NCBI RefSeq assembly: GCF_001045675.1
Contig: NZ_LEKT01000024.1
Span: forward strand, 1-44,301
Source: Megasphaera cerevisiae DSM 20462
GTDB lineage: Bacteria > Bacillota > Negativicutes > Veillonellales > Megasphaeraceae
Direction: 5' to 3'
DNA length: 44,301 nt
This document shows positions 32,283 to 42,543 of this stretch, in pieces (position 1 is the first letter of the stretch; each line of letters starts with the position of its first letter). A program made the translations under genes and the position numbers. The notes beneath the pieces were generated by a model. The model was not told the DNA's origin and did no database searches. It saw only the letters and a program-made list of their open reading frames with translations.

Positions 32283-32998
32283 AGAAGTTTTGGAACTGGA
32301 ATACCGATGCCGATACCGGACGCATTCTTACCATTGACGGTACCATTGCCGAGGAAAGCTGGTTTGATGACGAGATAACGCCGAAGCTGTTTAAAAACGA
32401 ACTGGCATCCGGGCAGGGCAATGTCACCTTGTGGCTGAACTCGCCCGGCGGCGACTGTGTAGCGGCCAGTCAGATCTATGCCATGCTGATGGATTATGCC
32501 GGACAGGTCCACGTCAATATCGACGGGATTGCGGCTTCGGCTGCCTCTGTGATTGCCATGGCAGGAACAACCGTCAATATGGCTCCGACCGCACTGATGA
32601 TGATCCACAATCCGTTCACCATTGCCATGGGCGATACTGATGAAATGGAGCGGGCCATCTCTATGTTATCCGAGGTCAAGGAATCCATTATCAATGCCTA
32701 TGAATTAAAGACAGGACTTTCCCGCACACAGCTATCCCATCTGATGGATGCCGAGACCTGGATGAATGCAGGAAAAGCGATCGAGCTTGGTTTTGCCGAT
32801 ACTGTACTGACGAACGATGCCAATACACAGATGCATGACGCTGCCAGTATGGGAAGCTATTCTTTTTCCCGACGGCAGGTCACCAATGCATTATTGAACA
32901 AGGCCATCGCCAAGCAGACCAAGCCAACACCGGCAGCAAATCGAACAACTATATCCATAGCGTCGCTGCAGCAGCGGCTGTCGCTCTTAATACATTAA
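32279..32998 (+). CDS. ClpP-like head maturation protease
   Basis: A 239-residue S14-family protease that processes the capsid during head assembly. The fold signature LWLNSPGGDCVAASQIY is followed by IDGIAASAAS with the catalytic serine (S87) and MIHNPFT with the histidine (H110). Length is normal for phage ClpP proteases. It overlaps the portal gene and is followed by the capsid gene 14 bases later. Confidence 0.93.
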   Translation: MKKFWNWNTDADTGRILTIDGTIAEESWFDDEITPKLFKNELASGQGNVTLWLNSPGGDCVAASQIYAMLMDYAGQVHVNIDGIAASAASVIAMAGTTVNMAPTALMMIHNPFTIAMGDTDEMERAISMLSEVKESIINAYELKTGLSRTQLSHLMDAETWMNAGKAIELGFADTVLTNDANTQMHDAASMGSYSFSRRQVTNALLNKAIAKQTKPTPAANRTTISIASLQQRLSLLIH

Positions 32999-33012
32999 AT
33001 GGAGGTACCAAC

Positions 33013-34209
33013 ATGAGTAAATTATTAGAACTGCAGGAAAAACGCGCTAATATCTGGGAACAGGCAAAAGCATTCCTGAATGAAAAGCAGGCAGCCGGTG
33101 ATACACTCTCCACCGAAGATGCTGCCACCTATGACAAGATGGAAGCCGATGTCATGGCGCTGGGCAAGGAAATCGACAGACTGAAAACGCAGGCGGCCAT
33201 TGATCTCGAATTAAGCAGGCCGACCTCAAGTGCTATCGTCAACCAGCCTGCAAAGCAGGATGTAACTAAGCATGGCAGGTTCAGCGACGCTTATGCCCCT
33301 GCCTTTTGGGACAGCATGCGCGGCAAGTCCCGTCCGGAAATCCGAAACACCTTAAAGGAAGGAGCCGATCCTCAGGGCGGCTACCTCGTACCGGACGAGT
33401 TCGAACGGACGCTGATCCAGATGCTGGCTGAGGAAAATGTGCTGCGCTCCCTTGCCCATGTGATCCAGACCGCCAGCGGCGACCATAAGATTCCGGTCGT
33501 TGCCAGCGAAGGAACCGCTGCATGGACGGATGAAGAAGCCGCCTACACCGAAAGCAACACCACCTTCGGCCAGGTGTCCATCGGGGCGCATAAGCTGGGT
33601 ACGCTCGTCAAGGTATCCGAAGAACTGTTGAATGATTCAGCCTTCGACCTGGAAGGATACATGGCGCAGGAGTTCGCCCGCAGGCTGGGCAATGCCGAAG
33701 AAGAAGCCTTCCTCACCGGCACCGGAACGGATCGTCCGTCCGGCATCCTCGTTGATGCCGCCGGTGCTTCGGATGGCTCGACTGCCGCCTCTGCTACGGC
33801 GATTACCTTTGACGATTTGATCGAGTTGTACTATTCGCTCCGCGAGCCGTACCGCAAGTCGGCTACATTGCTGCTGCATGAAAGCACCGTCAAGGCCATC
33901 CGGAAGCTGAAGGATACGCAGGGCCAGTACATCTGGCAGCCTTCCGTCAGTGCCGATGTACCGGATAAGATTCTGAACTGTCCTGTCGTCACCAGTCGGT
34001 ATATGCCGCAGATGGCAGCCGACGCCAAGACGGTGCTGTTCGGTGACTTCTCCTACTACTGGATTGCCGACAGGCAGGGCCGTACCTTTAAGCGCCTGAA
34101 TGAATTATACGCAGTTACCGGTCAGGTCGGCTTTCTCGGCTCCCAGCGTGTCGATGCCAAGATCGTTCTGCCGGAAGCCATCAAGACGCTCAAGCAGGCC
34201 AGCAAATAA
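33013..34209 (+). CDS. Major capsid protein, HK97 fold
   Basis: 398 residues. The first 75 or so form a coiled-coil delta/scaffold domain (LLELQEKRANIWEQAKAFL, YDKMEADVMALGKEIDRL) that the protease would remove. The mature part starts about residue 110 (GADPQGGYLVPDEFERTLIQ) and includes E-loop and P-domain stretches (VKVSEELLNDSAFDLEGYM, ILNCPVVTSRYMP). GGAGG lies upstream of the ATG. Complete. Confidence 0.95.
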   Translation: MSKLLELQEKRANIWEQAKAFLNEKQAAGDTLSTEDAATYDKMEADVMALGKEIDRLKTQAAIDLELSRPTSSAIVNQPAKQDVTKHGRFSDAYAPAFWDSMRGKSRPEIRNTLKEGADPQGGYLVPDEFERTLIQMLAEENVLRSLAHVIQTASGDHKIPVVASEGTAAWTDEEAAYTESNTTFGQVSIGAHKLGTLVKVSEELLNDSAFDLEGYMAQEFARRLGNAEEEAFLTGTGTDRPSGILVDAAGASDGSTAASATAITFDDLIELYYSLREPYRKSATLLLHESTVKAIRKLKDTQGQYIWQPSVSADVPDKILNCPVVTSRYMPQMAADAKTVLFGDFSYYWIADRQGRTFKRLNELYAVTGQVGFLGSQRVDAKIVLPEAIKTLKQASK

Positions 34210-34227
34210 CAGAAGGAAGGTGGCAGC

Positions 34228-34503
34228 ATGGCAGTAACACGGGACGAAGCTAAATTATACCTGCGTATTGATAATGATGTGGAGGATGCCCTAATCGACA
34301 GTCTGATCCAGTCCTCCACGACGACGGTGGAAAATGTACTGCGGCATCCGTTAAGCGACTACACAACATTGCCGGAGGACATCAAGACGGCTATCCTGTA
34401 TGGCGTGGCCTATCTGTACGAAAACCGGGATACGGCGGACTTCGATGCCATGATCAAGCTCATGCGGGCCATGCTGTTTTCCTATCGGGATGAGGTGTTC
34501 TGA
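34228..34503 (+). CDS. Head-tail connector protein (gp6-like)
   Basis: A 91-residue adaptor of the phage gp6 family, which forms a ring under the portal. The signature is EAKLYLRIDNDVEDALIDSLIQSS at the N-terminus and LPEDIKTAILYGVAYLYENRD in the middle. AAGGAAGG precedes the ATG, and its last base overlaps the next start. Confidence 0.9.
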   Translation: MAVTRDEAKLYLRIDNDVEDALIDSLIQSSTTTVENVLRHPLSDYTTLPEDIKTAILYGVAYLYENRDTADFDAMIKLMRAMLFSYRDEVF

Positions 34504-34820
34504 TGGATATCGGGGAAATGAAGCAGCGGATCGAGTTTATGGTGGAGGAGAATGTCTCTGATGGACAAGGTGGTTATGACACCACCCTGGTCAGCAAGGG
34601 AAGTACCTGGGCCAAAGTGACCAATATCCACGGCGGGCAGTATTTCTTTGCGGCAGCCGTTCATCTGGAAAAGGATGTGTCGTTTGTCATTCGGTACCGT
34701 TCGGATATCTTAGAAAAATGGATTATTAAGTTCCGCAATCAGAAATACAATATCCAGTTTATCGATAATGTAAAATATGGGGACCAGTATCTTGAAATCA
34801 AGGCTACCCTGGCGGGGTGA
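34503..34820 (+). CDS. Phage head closure / head-tail adaptor protein
   Basis: A 105-residue head-closure protein of the SPP1 gp16 / HK97 gp7-like family: MDIGEMKQRIEFM, TWAKVTNIHGGQYFFA, FVIRYRSDILEKWIIKF and YLEIKATL are typical. This is the last head gene; the next expected genes (HK97 gp10-like, tail terminator, major tail protein, tape measure) are absent. Confidence 0.85.
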   Translation: MDIGEMKQRIEFMVEENVSDGQGGYDTTLVSKGSTWAKVTNIHGGQYFFAAAVHLEKDVSFVIRYRSDILEKWIIKFRNQKYNIQFIDNVKYGDQYLEIKATLAG

Positions 34821-35212
34821 TGAGAATGACCTGGAATGAAATACGAATCGGGTGTGCGGCAGTCGGTGCCTGGCTTGGCTGGTTCATCGGCGGATTTGAC
34901 AATCTGCTCTATGCCCTGCTGACGTTTGTCTGCCTGGATTATATCACCGGCGTGTTATGCGCCTGCCGGGAACGGCAGTTATCCAGCGAGATTGGCTTTA
35001 TGGGCATCTGCCGGAAGGTGCTTCTTTTTGTGCTCGTCGGTGTGGCCCATACGCTGGATGCGACGATGCTCGGGTCCGGCAGCGCGTTACGAACCGCTAC
35101 CATCTTATTCTACTTATCCAATGAAGGACTTTCCATTGTGGAAAATGCCGCGCGGATGGGACTTCCCATACCGGACCGGCTGCAGGAAGCATTGAAGCAG
35201 CTACGGAAATAA
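34820..35212 (+). CDS. Phage holin (toxin secretion/lysis type)
   Basis: 130 residues with three or four hydrophobic helices (IGCAAVGAWLGWFIGG, LLYALLTFVCLDYITGVLCA, VLLFVLVGVAHTLDA, ATILFYLSNEGLSIVENA). The DYITG signature and the C-terminal PIPDRLQEALKQLR fit the bacteriocin/phage holin family common in Firmicutes. It would make membrane holes for the amidase encoded upstream. The start overlaps the previous stop by one base. An intrinsic terminator follows. Confidence 0.88.
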   Translation: MRMTWNEIRIGCAAVGAWLGWFIGGFDNLLYALLTFVCLDYITGVLCACRERQLSSEIGFMGICRKVLLFVLVGVAHTLDATMLGSGSALRTATILFYLSNEGLSIVENAARMGLPIPDRLQEALKQLRK

Positions 35213-35232
35213 AAACAAGAATATATACCATG

Positions 35233-35271
35233 GACCTGCTGGAGTCTCATCACTCTGGCAGGTCTTTTTTT
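35233..35271 (+). terminator. Terminator at the end of the head/lysis operon
   Basis: GACCTGC ... GCAGGTC with a second inner pair (GAGT / ACTC) forms a strong stem followed by seven T. Confidence 0.85.
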
Positions 35272-35381
35272 ATGTCTTGGGTTCGAATAGCAGTTTGTTT
35301 TATCGACTACAGATATAAGGGCTAACAAAATAGGTTTACTTTCCCCTATTTCATGGCCTATCTGTAAGGAGATGATTTGCC

Positions 35382-35615
35382 ATGAACGAACAACTAAGCA
35401 ACCATACACTCGAAGCAAATAAGCTACAAGCCGAAGCAAGGTCAATATCACAGGAACAACTGCAGCACGAAGTCGATTATGTCCGTGCCCAACACATACT
35501 GCAGTCCCTATTCCATAAAGGGCTGCTTTCTGCTGATGAATTTTCTAAAATAACGGCAGTAAACCGAAAAACATTTTCGCCGGTATTAGCGGCTATATTG
35601 CCCTCTATTCCTTGA
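35382..35615 (+). CDS. SHOCT-like small protein of the recombinase module
   Basis: 77 residues. The C-terminal half (VRAQHILQSLFHKGLLSADEFSKITAVNRKTFSP) resembles the short SHOCT/oligomerisation motif of small proteins that precede serine recombinases in Firmicute mobile elements. AAGGAG lies upstream of the ATG at 35382. The role may be recombination directionality, but that is inference. Confidence 0.65.
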   Translation: MNEQLSNHTLEANKLQAEARSISQEQLQHEVDYVRAQHILQSLFHKGLLSADEFSKITAVNRKTFSPVLAAILPSIP

Positions 35616-35666
35616 TATATCCGGCATATAGAGGTACTATGTCACACTACAAGGAGGTGAAAATCC

Positions 35667-37226
35667 ATGAAAACGGTGACAAAAATCGGAGGCCAGCTTG
35701 TATTTCCTACGCAAAAACATAAACTGCGGGTAGCGGCCTACTGCCGGGTATCCACTGATAGCGAGGAGCAATTAGTCAGCCTTGCCACACAACGAAAGCA
35801 CTATGAAGCCTATATTACGGCAAATCCAGACTGGGAGTTTGCCGGTATTTATTATGATGAAGGTATTACCGGCACGAAAAAAGAAAAGCGCCCAGCCCTA
35901 CTCCGCCTGATAGATGATTGCGAGCATAAAAAAATAGACTTCATTGTGACAAAGTCTATCAGCCGGTTTGCCCGCAACACCACCGATTGTCTGGAACTGG
36001 TCCGTAAATTACTGGAGCTTACCGTTTATATCTATTTTGAAAAGGAAAACCTAAATACCGGTTCGATGGAAAGCGAGCTCATGCTATCGATTCTGAGCGG
36101 CTTGGCAGAAAACGAGTCGGTATCGATTGCCAAAAACAGCACCTGGTCCATACAGAGCCGTTTCCAGAATGGCACCTTTAAACTTGCTTACGCCCCATAT
36201 GGATATGATGTAATAGAAGGAAAACTGGTACTGCAGCCGGAGCAGGCTACAATTGTAAAAGCCATGTTTGATCAAACGCTCGCCGGTATCGGGACGGATG
36301 CCATTGCCAAGGAATTAAATGCAAAGAAAATTCCGGCTAAACGCGGTACCCATTGGACTGCAACAACCGTTCGTGGCATATTGAAAAACGAGAATTACAC
36401 TGGGGATGCTATTTTCCAGAAAACCTATACCGATTCGCATTTTAATCGCCATCATAACCATGGCGAGAAAGATAAATACCGGGTGGAACACCACCACGAA
36501 GCTATCATCACCAAAGACATGTTTGAAGCAACCCAGCAGGTCATTCGGCAGCGTGGTAAAGAAAAAGGTGCGCTGCCACAGGATAAAAAGTACCAGAATC
36601 GTTATCCATTTTCCGGTGTCATTCGATGTCATCAATGTGGTGCTACCTTCAAGCGGCGTATCCAAGGCGGTCGCAATTCCTATGTGGCATGGTGCTGCGC
36701 CACCCATTTAACAGATGCCACAAAATGCTCATTAAAATACATCAAGGAAACGGCACTGAAATACGCCTTTGTTACGATGATGAATAAGCTCATCTTTGGT
36801 CATGCCTTTGTTTTAAAACCATTGCTTGCCAGTTTGCGTACCCTCCATTCGGACGACAGCATCACAGTCATTCAAGATCTAGACACAAAGCTGGCGGAAA
36901 ATGCCGAGCATCAAAAAACACTGGCGTACCTGCTGACGAAAAAATATCTAGAGCCTGCGATGTACCAGAAAGGAAATAACGAGCTACTGCAGGAAGCTGA
37001 ACAATGGCTGCACCAAAAAGATTCCCTTGTAGATTTTTTGAATGATGATAATAAAACGGTCCATGAAACGAGAGAATTACTGCAGTATACTTGTAAGGCG
37101 AAAATGCTAACGGGCTTTGACGAAGCAGTATTCCAACAATTTGTAGAACAAATTCTGGTCTACTCTCGAACGAACATCGGCTTTAAGCTAAAATGCGGCA
37201 TTACGCTACGGGAAAGGCTGGTGTAA
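35667..37226 (+). CDS. Large serine recombinase 1
   Basis: 519 residues in the large serine recombinase layout. The N-terminal resolvase domain has the catalytic Ser29 in [10 protein letters not shown] and the arginine-containing ISRFARNT. The recombinase domain (LAYAPYGYDV ... GTHWTATTVRGILKNENYTGDA) follows. A zinc ribbon domain has CHQCG and a later CSL-type cysteine, and a coiled coil lies near the C-terminus. It would integrate or excise an element. AAGGAGG precedes the ATG. Complete. Confidence 0.93.
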   Translation: MKTVTKIGGQLVFPTQKHKLRVAAYCRVSTDSEEQLVSLATQRKHYEAYITANPDWEFAGIYYDEGITGTKKEKRPALLRLIDDCEHKKIDFIVTKSISRFARNTTDCLELVRKLLELTVYIYFEKENLNTGSMESELMLSILSGLAENESVSIAKNSTWSIQSRFQNGTFKLAYAPYGYDVIEGKLVLQPEQATIVKAMFDQTLAGIGTDAIAKELNAKKIPAKRGTHWTATTVRGILKNENYTGDAIFQKTYTDSHFNRHHNHGEKDKYRVEHHHEAIITKDMFEATQQVIRQRGKEKGALPQDKKYQNRYPFSGVIRCHQCGATFKRRIQGGRNSYVAWCCATHLTDATKCSLKYIKETALKYAFVTMMNKLIFGHAFVLKPLLASLRTLHSDDSITVIQDLDTKLAENAEHQKTLAYLLTKKYLEPAMYQKGNNELLQEAEQWLHQKDSLVDFLNDDNKTVHETRELLQYTCKAKMLTGFDEAVFQQFVEQILVYSRTNIGFKLKCGITLRERLV

Positions 37227-37229
37227 GCT

Positions 37230-37715
37230 ATGAGCCATACACCGTTTGGGTACCGGATTAAAAATGGCAAAGCAATAGTGGATGTGGAGGAAGCCGAAAA
37301 AATACGAGTGCTGTTCCAAGCCTATCTTGCCGGGGCTGCACTGACTACGGCTGCGAAAGAGGCAGCGATCCACGCCTTCCACAGTGGTATCCGCCATATC
37401 CTGCAAACGACGCATTATATCGGTGATGATTATTATCCGGCTATTATTGATGCCGATACGTTTACTGCGGCACAAAAGGAAATCACCAGCCGGGCCAAAA
37501 AACTGGGGCGCATCCGGGAACCTAAAAAAGCGTCACCGGTTCTATACCCCACCACCTTCTCCCTTGCAGAAAAAACGCAAACCTATACTGATCCATTTCA
37601 GCAAGCTGAATATGCCTACAGTTTAATAGAAAGTGAGGAATCCATATATGGAATTACAGACGCGGAATGTCACGATCATTCCGGCACGAACTTATCTACA
37701 CCGAAACCATACTGA
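37230..37715 (+). CDS. Recombinase-domain protein without catalytic domain
   Basis: 161 residues. It matches only the central 'recombinase' DNA-binding domain of large serine recombinases ([59 protein letters not shown]). The resolvase domain with its serine is absent, and the start at 37230 directly follows the stop of recombinase 1, so it does not look like a broken gene. Such small partners recur between two recombinases in Firmicute elements as I remember them. It overlaps the next gene by 68 bases. Confidence 0.75.
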   Translation: MSHTPFGYRIKNGKAIVDVEEAEKIRVLFQAYLAGAALTTAAKEAAIHAFHSGIRHILQTTHYIGDDYYPAIIDADTFTAAQKEITSRAKKLGRIREPKKASPVLYPTTFSLAEKTQTYTDPFQQAEYAYSLIESEESIYGITDAECHDHSGTNLSTPKPY

Positions 37716-39213
37716 AGAAAAGCCAAAATGCCGTGTGGCTGCTTATTGCCGGGTTTCTACCGACAGCGACGAGCAAGCCACCAGTTATGAAACACAAATT
37801 GAGCACTACACCACCTACATCCAAAATCATCCAGACTGGAAATTAGCCGGGATCTACGCTGATGATGGGATATCCGGTACCAATACCAAAAAGCGGGATG
37901 AATTTAATCGCATGATCGAAGATTGCATGGCAGGTACGATTGATATGATTATTACCAAATCCATCAGTCGATTTGCCCGCAACACGCTGGACTGCCTAAA
38001 ATACATCCGGCAGTTAAAGGACAAGCACATTCCCGTCTTTTTTGAGAAGGAAAATATTAATACGATGGACTCTAAAGGCGAGGTGCTGCTTACTATTATG
38101 GCATCCCTAGCCCAGCAAGAAAGCCAATCCCTAAGCCAGAATGTGAAGCTGGGCCTGCAGTACCGCTACCAACGTGGCGAAGTACAAATCAACTGCAATC
38201 ATTTTCTTGGGTATGCCAAGGATGAAAATAAACACATGGTCGTAGTTCCGGAGGAAGCAGAAATTGTAAAGCGCATTTACCGAGAGTATCTTGATGGTGC
38301 CAGTATGCTAAAAATCGCCCGCAACTTAACGGCGGACGGGTTAAAAAATGGTGCTGGCCACACCAAATGGCGGGACAGTAATATCAGACAGATTTTGCAG
38401 AATGAAAAATATATGGGTGATGCCCTCTTGCAGAAAACCTATACGGTGGATTTTCTTACCAAAAAGCGCGTCAAGAATACTGGTATCATGCCACAATATT
38501 ATGTAAAAGATAACCATGAAGCCATCATTCCCCGCGACATATTCCTGCAGGTGCAGGAAGAAATGGTACGGCGAAGTTCTATTCACTTGAAAAACGGCAG
38601 AAAATTGACCTACAGCAGCAACCATTGTTTTTCCCAGCGGATACGCTGCGGTAAATGCGGCGAGATATTCCGTCGGATACACTGGAACAACCGAGGAAAA
38701 AAATCCATCGTCTGGCGCTGCGTCAATCGGGTAGACCATACAGGTAAATGCGATGCCCGCACTATATCTGAGCCTGCACTCGAGCAGGTCTGTCTAACAG
38801 CCATCAATCAGGTACTATGCGGGAAGAAGGATTTTCTTACCATGCTGCAGCAGAATATTGAAACCGTTCTCAGCCATAACAATGATGAAACACTGGCAGC
38901 TATCGATACCCGGCTGGAAAAACTGCAGACACAGCTTGTAAAACTGGCAAGTTCCAAGGCTGGCTACGACGATGTTGCCGAAGAAATCTACCACCTGCGT
39001 GAACAAAAACAGCAAGCACTGGCGAAAAGTGCCAATCAGGATGAAATCCGCAGCCGCATAGATGATATGACTGCCTTCCTAAAAACACAATCCACTGCCA
39101 TTACCCAGTTTGATGAGCACCTCGTCCGACAGCTAATTAAGACCATTACGGTGTTTGAGGATAGCTGTACCGTAGCATTCAAATCAGGCGTGACAGTGGA
39201 TGTGGAAGAATAA
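37648..39213 (+). CDS. Large serine recombinase 2
   Basis: 521 residues with the same layout as recombinase 1. Catalytic Ser37 lies in [10 protein letters not shown], followed by [29 protein letters not shown], the recombinase domain ([21 protein letters not shown]), a zinc ribbon (RCGKCGEIF ... CVNR) and a coiled coil ([16 protein letters not shown]). I start at the ATG at 37648 rather than five codons earlier. Two complete recombinases side by side suggest they act together. The arsenic operon begins right after, so the element end is probably close to 39220. Confidence 0.92.
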   Translation: MELQTRNVTIIPARTYLHRNHTEEKPKCRVAAYCRVSTDSDEQATSYETQIEHYTTYIQNHPDWKLAGIYADDGISGTNTKKRDEFNRMIEDCMAGTIDMIITKSISRFARNTLDCLKYIRQLKDKHIPVFFEKENINTMDSKGEVLLTIMASLAQQESQSLSQNVKLGLQYRYQRGEVQINCNHFLGYAKDENKHMVVVPEEAEIVKRIYREYLDGASMLKIARNLTADGLKNGAGHTKWRDSNIRQILQNEKYMGDALLQKTYTVDFLTKKRVKNTGIMPQYYVKDNHEAIIPRDIFLQVQEEMVRRSSIHLKNGRKLTYSSNHCFSQRIRCGKCGEIFRRIHWNNRGKKSIVWRCVNRVDHTGKCDARTISEPALEQVCLTAINQVLCGKKDFLTMLQQNIETVLSHNNDETLAAIDTRLEKLQTQLVKLASSKAGYDDVAEEIYHLREQKQQALAKSANQDEIRSRIDDMTAFLKTQSTAITQFDEHLVRQLIKTITVFEDSCTVAFKSGVTVDVEE

Positions 39214-39245
39214 AAGCAGCACTTCATATAGATACGTAATCGTAT

Positions 39246-40301
39246 TCAAGTATTGAAATTATAATACTTTCGCCTTAAATACATTGCCGCATGAACCAGC
39301 AGAATCATAACCGGTACTTCAATCAATGGACCAATGACAGCAGTAAAAGCCTCATCCGATGCAATGCCAAATACCGCAACAGTGACTGCAATAGCTAATT
39401 CAAAATTGTTACTGGCAGCTGTGAATGCTAATGTAACCGTTTGATCGTATTGAAATTTTGCCTTATAGGAAATATAAAAACTGGCAAAAAACATAATCGT
39501 AAAATAGATCAAAAGTGGAACCGCAATACGAACAACACTGATTGGATTATTAATGATTTCATTTCCTTTAGTCATAAACATAATAATAATGGTATATAAT
39601 AATGCCATTAAAGCCAATGGTGAAATTTTAGGTATGAAGACCTGTTCATACCATTGTTTCGTTTTTGTCCGAATGAGTCCAAATCTTGTCAAAAAACCTG
39701 CAGCAAACGGAATTCCCAGATAGATTAACACACTTTCAGCCACATCTGTCATGGATACCGTAATATTCTGTCCTCCCCAAGATATTCCCAGCCATTCCGG
39801 AATAATCGTAACAAATAAATAGATATATGCAGCATATAACAGGATCTGGAAAATAGAATTTAGTGCTACCAGCGCTGCACAATATTCATTGTCCCCATCA
39901 GCCAGTGTATTCCAGATAATGACCATTGCAATGCATCGCGCCAATCCAATAACAATTAACCCGATAGCAAAACCAGGCATATCTCTTAAAAAGAATACCG
40001 CTAAAACAAACATTAAAATAGGACCCATAATCCAATTTTGAAAGAGTGAAAATGCAAATATTTTTTTGTTATTTACTACTTTTCCGATTTCTTCATATTT
40101 AACTTTGGCAAGAGGCGGATACATCATAATGATAAGGCCTATAGCAATCGGCCAGGATATCGTGCCTGTACTGAAACTGCTTAACGACTCGGCCAACTTG
40201 GGAAATACATATCCCCCAGTTACACCCAATGCCATAGCAATAAAAATCCACAATGTAAGAAATCGATCCAAAAATGATAACCCATGTTTTTGTATTACCA
40301 T
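39246..40301 (-). CDS. acr3: Arsenite efflux permease Acr3
   Basis: A 351-residue membrane protein with about ten helices that exports arsenite. It contains the conserved cysteine in [19 protein letters not shown], the family's functional signature, and [19 protein letters not shown] near the N-terminus. The ATG at 40301 has AGGAGAAG upstream. It is the last gene of the ars operon, 77 bases after arsA; that gap holds a TATTCCAC/GTGGAATA hairpin (40343-40364). With ArsA it may work as an ATP-driven pump. Confidence 0.95.
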   Translation of the reverse strand: MVIQKHGLSFLDRFLTLWIFIAMALGVTGGYVFPKLAESLSSFSTGTISWPIAIGLIIMMYPPLAKVKYEEIGKVVNNKKIFAFSLFQNWIMGPILMFVLAVFFLRDMPGFAIGLIVIGLARCIAMVIIWNTLADGDNEYCAALVALNSIFQILLYAAYIYLFVTIIPEWLGISWGGQNITVSMTDVAESVLIYLGIPFAAGFLTRFGLIRTKTKQWYEQVFIPKISPLALMALLYTIIIMFMTKGNEIINNPISVVRIAVPLLIYFTIMFFASFYISYKAKFQYDQTVTLAFTAASNNFELAIAVTVAVFGIASDEAFTAVIGPLIEVPVMILLVHAAMYLRRKYYNFNT

Positions 40302-40377
40302 CACATTCTTCTCCTAACTCAAATGATCTATAATCCTGCTATTATTCCACTGACATGTGGAATATACGCTCCCGTAG

Positions 40378-42129
40378 TTATAGCAATTCCAGCAGCTTGT
40401 TACCTTTTACTTCAAATGGTTTCCACGGAATAATTGCATACTGACCATCTGATATGTTGTCGACTTCATGGATCCATTGTAATTCAGCAGTTGCTTTTGC
40501 CCTCAAAAAATCACTTTTTGTATCCGCCATCGAATAACTGGCATTAATTACCCACCATCTGACAGCAAGTCCTGCACGCTTTAGATCATCCAATAACCGC
40601 TTTGCTTCATAAAACGGTGTGGTTTCCGCAAGTGTTACGATGATAACTTCTGTTTCATTGGAATCTTTCAATCTGGGAAGCAAGTCCTTTTCTGCATCTG
40701 AAACAGCACCACCGGAATTTTCTATCTGCTGATTGTAATTTTGGGTAGATTCCAGTAAAAGGATCGTGTGTCCTGTAGGCGCTGTATCCAGTACAACGAT
40801 TTCGTCCCGGCTCTTCGCAACAATATCGGCAAAAGCACGGAATACGGCGATTTCCTGTGTACATGGCGACCGAAGATCTTCCTTGACATATTCCAGATCA
40901 TCCTCCGGCATAGTCTGGCGCGCTTTCGTAAGCACTTCTTCCTGATATTTTCTCAACTCACCTTTTTCATCGATATGGCTGACAGATATGCCTTCTTGCT
41001 GCCCTATGACAAGGTTCAAATGATCAGCAGGATCTGTGGTAGCAAGACGTACTTTTCTCCCCTTACGATGTAGGCCAAGAGCGATAGCTGCGGCGATCGT
41101 TGTCTTTCCGACTCCGCCTTTCCCCATGGTAAAGATTACTTTTTTATTTGACGCTTCAATTTCATCTACGACATCCGAAAGCGCGTACGCATCCGGACGC
41201 TGCAATGTGGCCACAGCAGTGGTATAACCAGAATACGAAAGCAGCTGTCTGACATTATCCAACCCTGTAATATTATACGCGCGCAATGGTACCATCGTGA
41301 CGGACTGTTTTACCAAATTATGGGGTATCTCTTGCAATGCAGACTGTTGTTTTTTAAATAAAGCGGTCTCTACTGCATCATTCACATCATATGTTTCCAG
41401 AAGGCCATTGATCACAAGTACTTGATTGCGAATTTCTAATGCTTCCAATTCATGGGATGCCCGCTGTGCTTCCCGGATCGGTGCCGTTTCCGGTCTGGTG
41501 ACAAGAATAAGTGTTGTAAGACGGCTGTCCGCTAACGTATGAACCGCTTTTTTATACATTTCTTTTTTATCTTCTAAGCCGGACAGCTGCCCAAGGCATG
41601 ATGCACCGTGTTTGCTTTCGCTGATAAAACCGCTCCATGCAGACGGGAGCTGGAGCATACGGAGCGTATGTCCGGTCGGTGCCGTATCAAAAATAATGTG
41701 ATCGAATTTTTCTGCTTTTTCCGCATTAGTCAGAAATTCAGAAAATGCATTAAATGCCGCAATTTCCACCGTACAAGAACCGGATAATTGCTCTTCTACA
41801 TTTTGAATGGCTGAATCCGGTAATTTGCCGCGATAGGCACCAATCACTGATTCCCTGTATTCTGCAGCAGCAGTCAGCGGATCCAGATTTGCTACGACTA
41901 ACCCGGGAACTTCTGCAATAGCAACACCAGCATCATTCAGCGACACACCGAATACATCCTGCAGGTTAGAGGCCGGATCCGTACTGACAAGCAGTATCTT
42001 TTCCCCTGCATCCACCAATGCTACCGCTGTAGCACAGGCAATAGAAGTTTTCCCAACACCGCCTTTCCCTGTAAAAAACAAGTATTTAGTTGATGCTGTT
42101 TTTACCGGATCATATAATGATATGTTCAT
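40378..42129 (-). CDS. arsA: Arsenical pump-driving ATPase ArsA
   Basis: 583 residues with two homologous ATPase halves, each with the GKGGVGKT P-loop (first at residues 21-28, second near 335), DTAPTGHT signal-transduction motifs in both halves, and metal-site cysteines. It energises arsenite export through the permease. The ATG at 42129 has AAGGAGG upstream; a start eight codons earlier would overlap arsD. Confidence 0.96.
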   Translation of the reverse strand: MNISLYDPVKTASTKYLFFTGKGGVGKTSIACATAVALVDAGEKILLVSTDPASNLQDVFGVSLNDAGVAIAEVPGLVVANLDPLTAAAEYRESVIGAYRGKLPDSAIQNVEEQLSGSCTVEIAAFNAFSEFLTNAEKAEKFDHIIFDTAPTGHTLRMLQLPSAWSGFISESKHGASCLGQLSGLEDKKEMYKKAVHTLADSRLTTLILVTRPETAPIREAQRASHELEALEIRNQVLVINGLLETYDVNDAVETALFKKQQSALQEIPHNLVKQSVTMVPLRAYNITGLDNVRQLLSYSGYTTAVATLQRPDAYALSDVVDEIEASNKKVIFTMGKGGVGKTTIAAAIALGLHRKGRKVRLATTDPADHLNLVIGQQEGISVSHIDEKGELRKYQEEVLTKARQTMPEDDLEYVKEDLRSPCTQEIAVFRAFADIVAKSRDEIVVLDTAPTGHTILLLESTQNYNQQIENSGGAVSDAEKDLLPRLKDSNETEVIIVTLAETTPFYEAKRLLDDLKRAGLAVRWWVINASYSMADTKSDFLRAKATAELQWIHEVDNISDGQYAIIPWKPFEVKGNKLLELL

Positions 42130-42143
42130 GACTGCATTCCTCC

Positions 42144-42524
42144 TTAACAGCAACCGTCGTTCGAACCACAGTTACAGGTGGAATTCTGTGTCGTATCCGG
42201 CTTTGATTGCACTGCATCAAGATCTAACTGAAGATATTCCGCAAATTCCTTATTGGTAAGATACCCACCTTCCTTAACAATCGCACCGTCCACCATAGTG
42301 ACCGGAAGTATTTCCGTTCCTTTGACATTCAATGCTGCATTGATGATCGTATTTTGTACAAATGCCTGCGGTTCGGAAGACAAATTATGTCTTATAATAT
42401 GGATCCCACTTTTTTTCAGATTTTCAACAACTGCTGCCACCCGGATCAACTCGGGATTCACGGAAGGGCCACATACCCCTGTCGAACAACACATTGCCGG
42501 ATCAAAAATTTCAATTTTCTTCAT
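42144..42524 (-). CDS. arsD: ArsD arsenic metallochaperone
   Basis: 126 residues. ArsD hands arsenite to ArsA. With the start at 42524 the metal site is Cys12-Cys13-Cys18 (MCCSTGVCGP), exactly the classic ArsD numbering, which supports this start over the ATG two codons upstream. C-terminal cysteines (CNCGSNDGCC) give extra thiols. AAGGAG lies nine bases upstream. Confidence 0.95.
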   Translation of the reverse strand: MKKIEIFDPAMCCSTGVCGPSVNPELIRVAAVVENLKKSGIHIIRHNLSSEPQAFVQNTIINAALNVKGTEILPVTMVDGAIVKEGGYLTNKEFAEYLQLDLDAVQSKPDTTQNSTCNCGSNDGCC

Positions 42525-42543
42525 TATCATTCACTCCTTTAAC

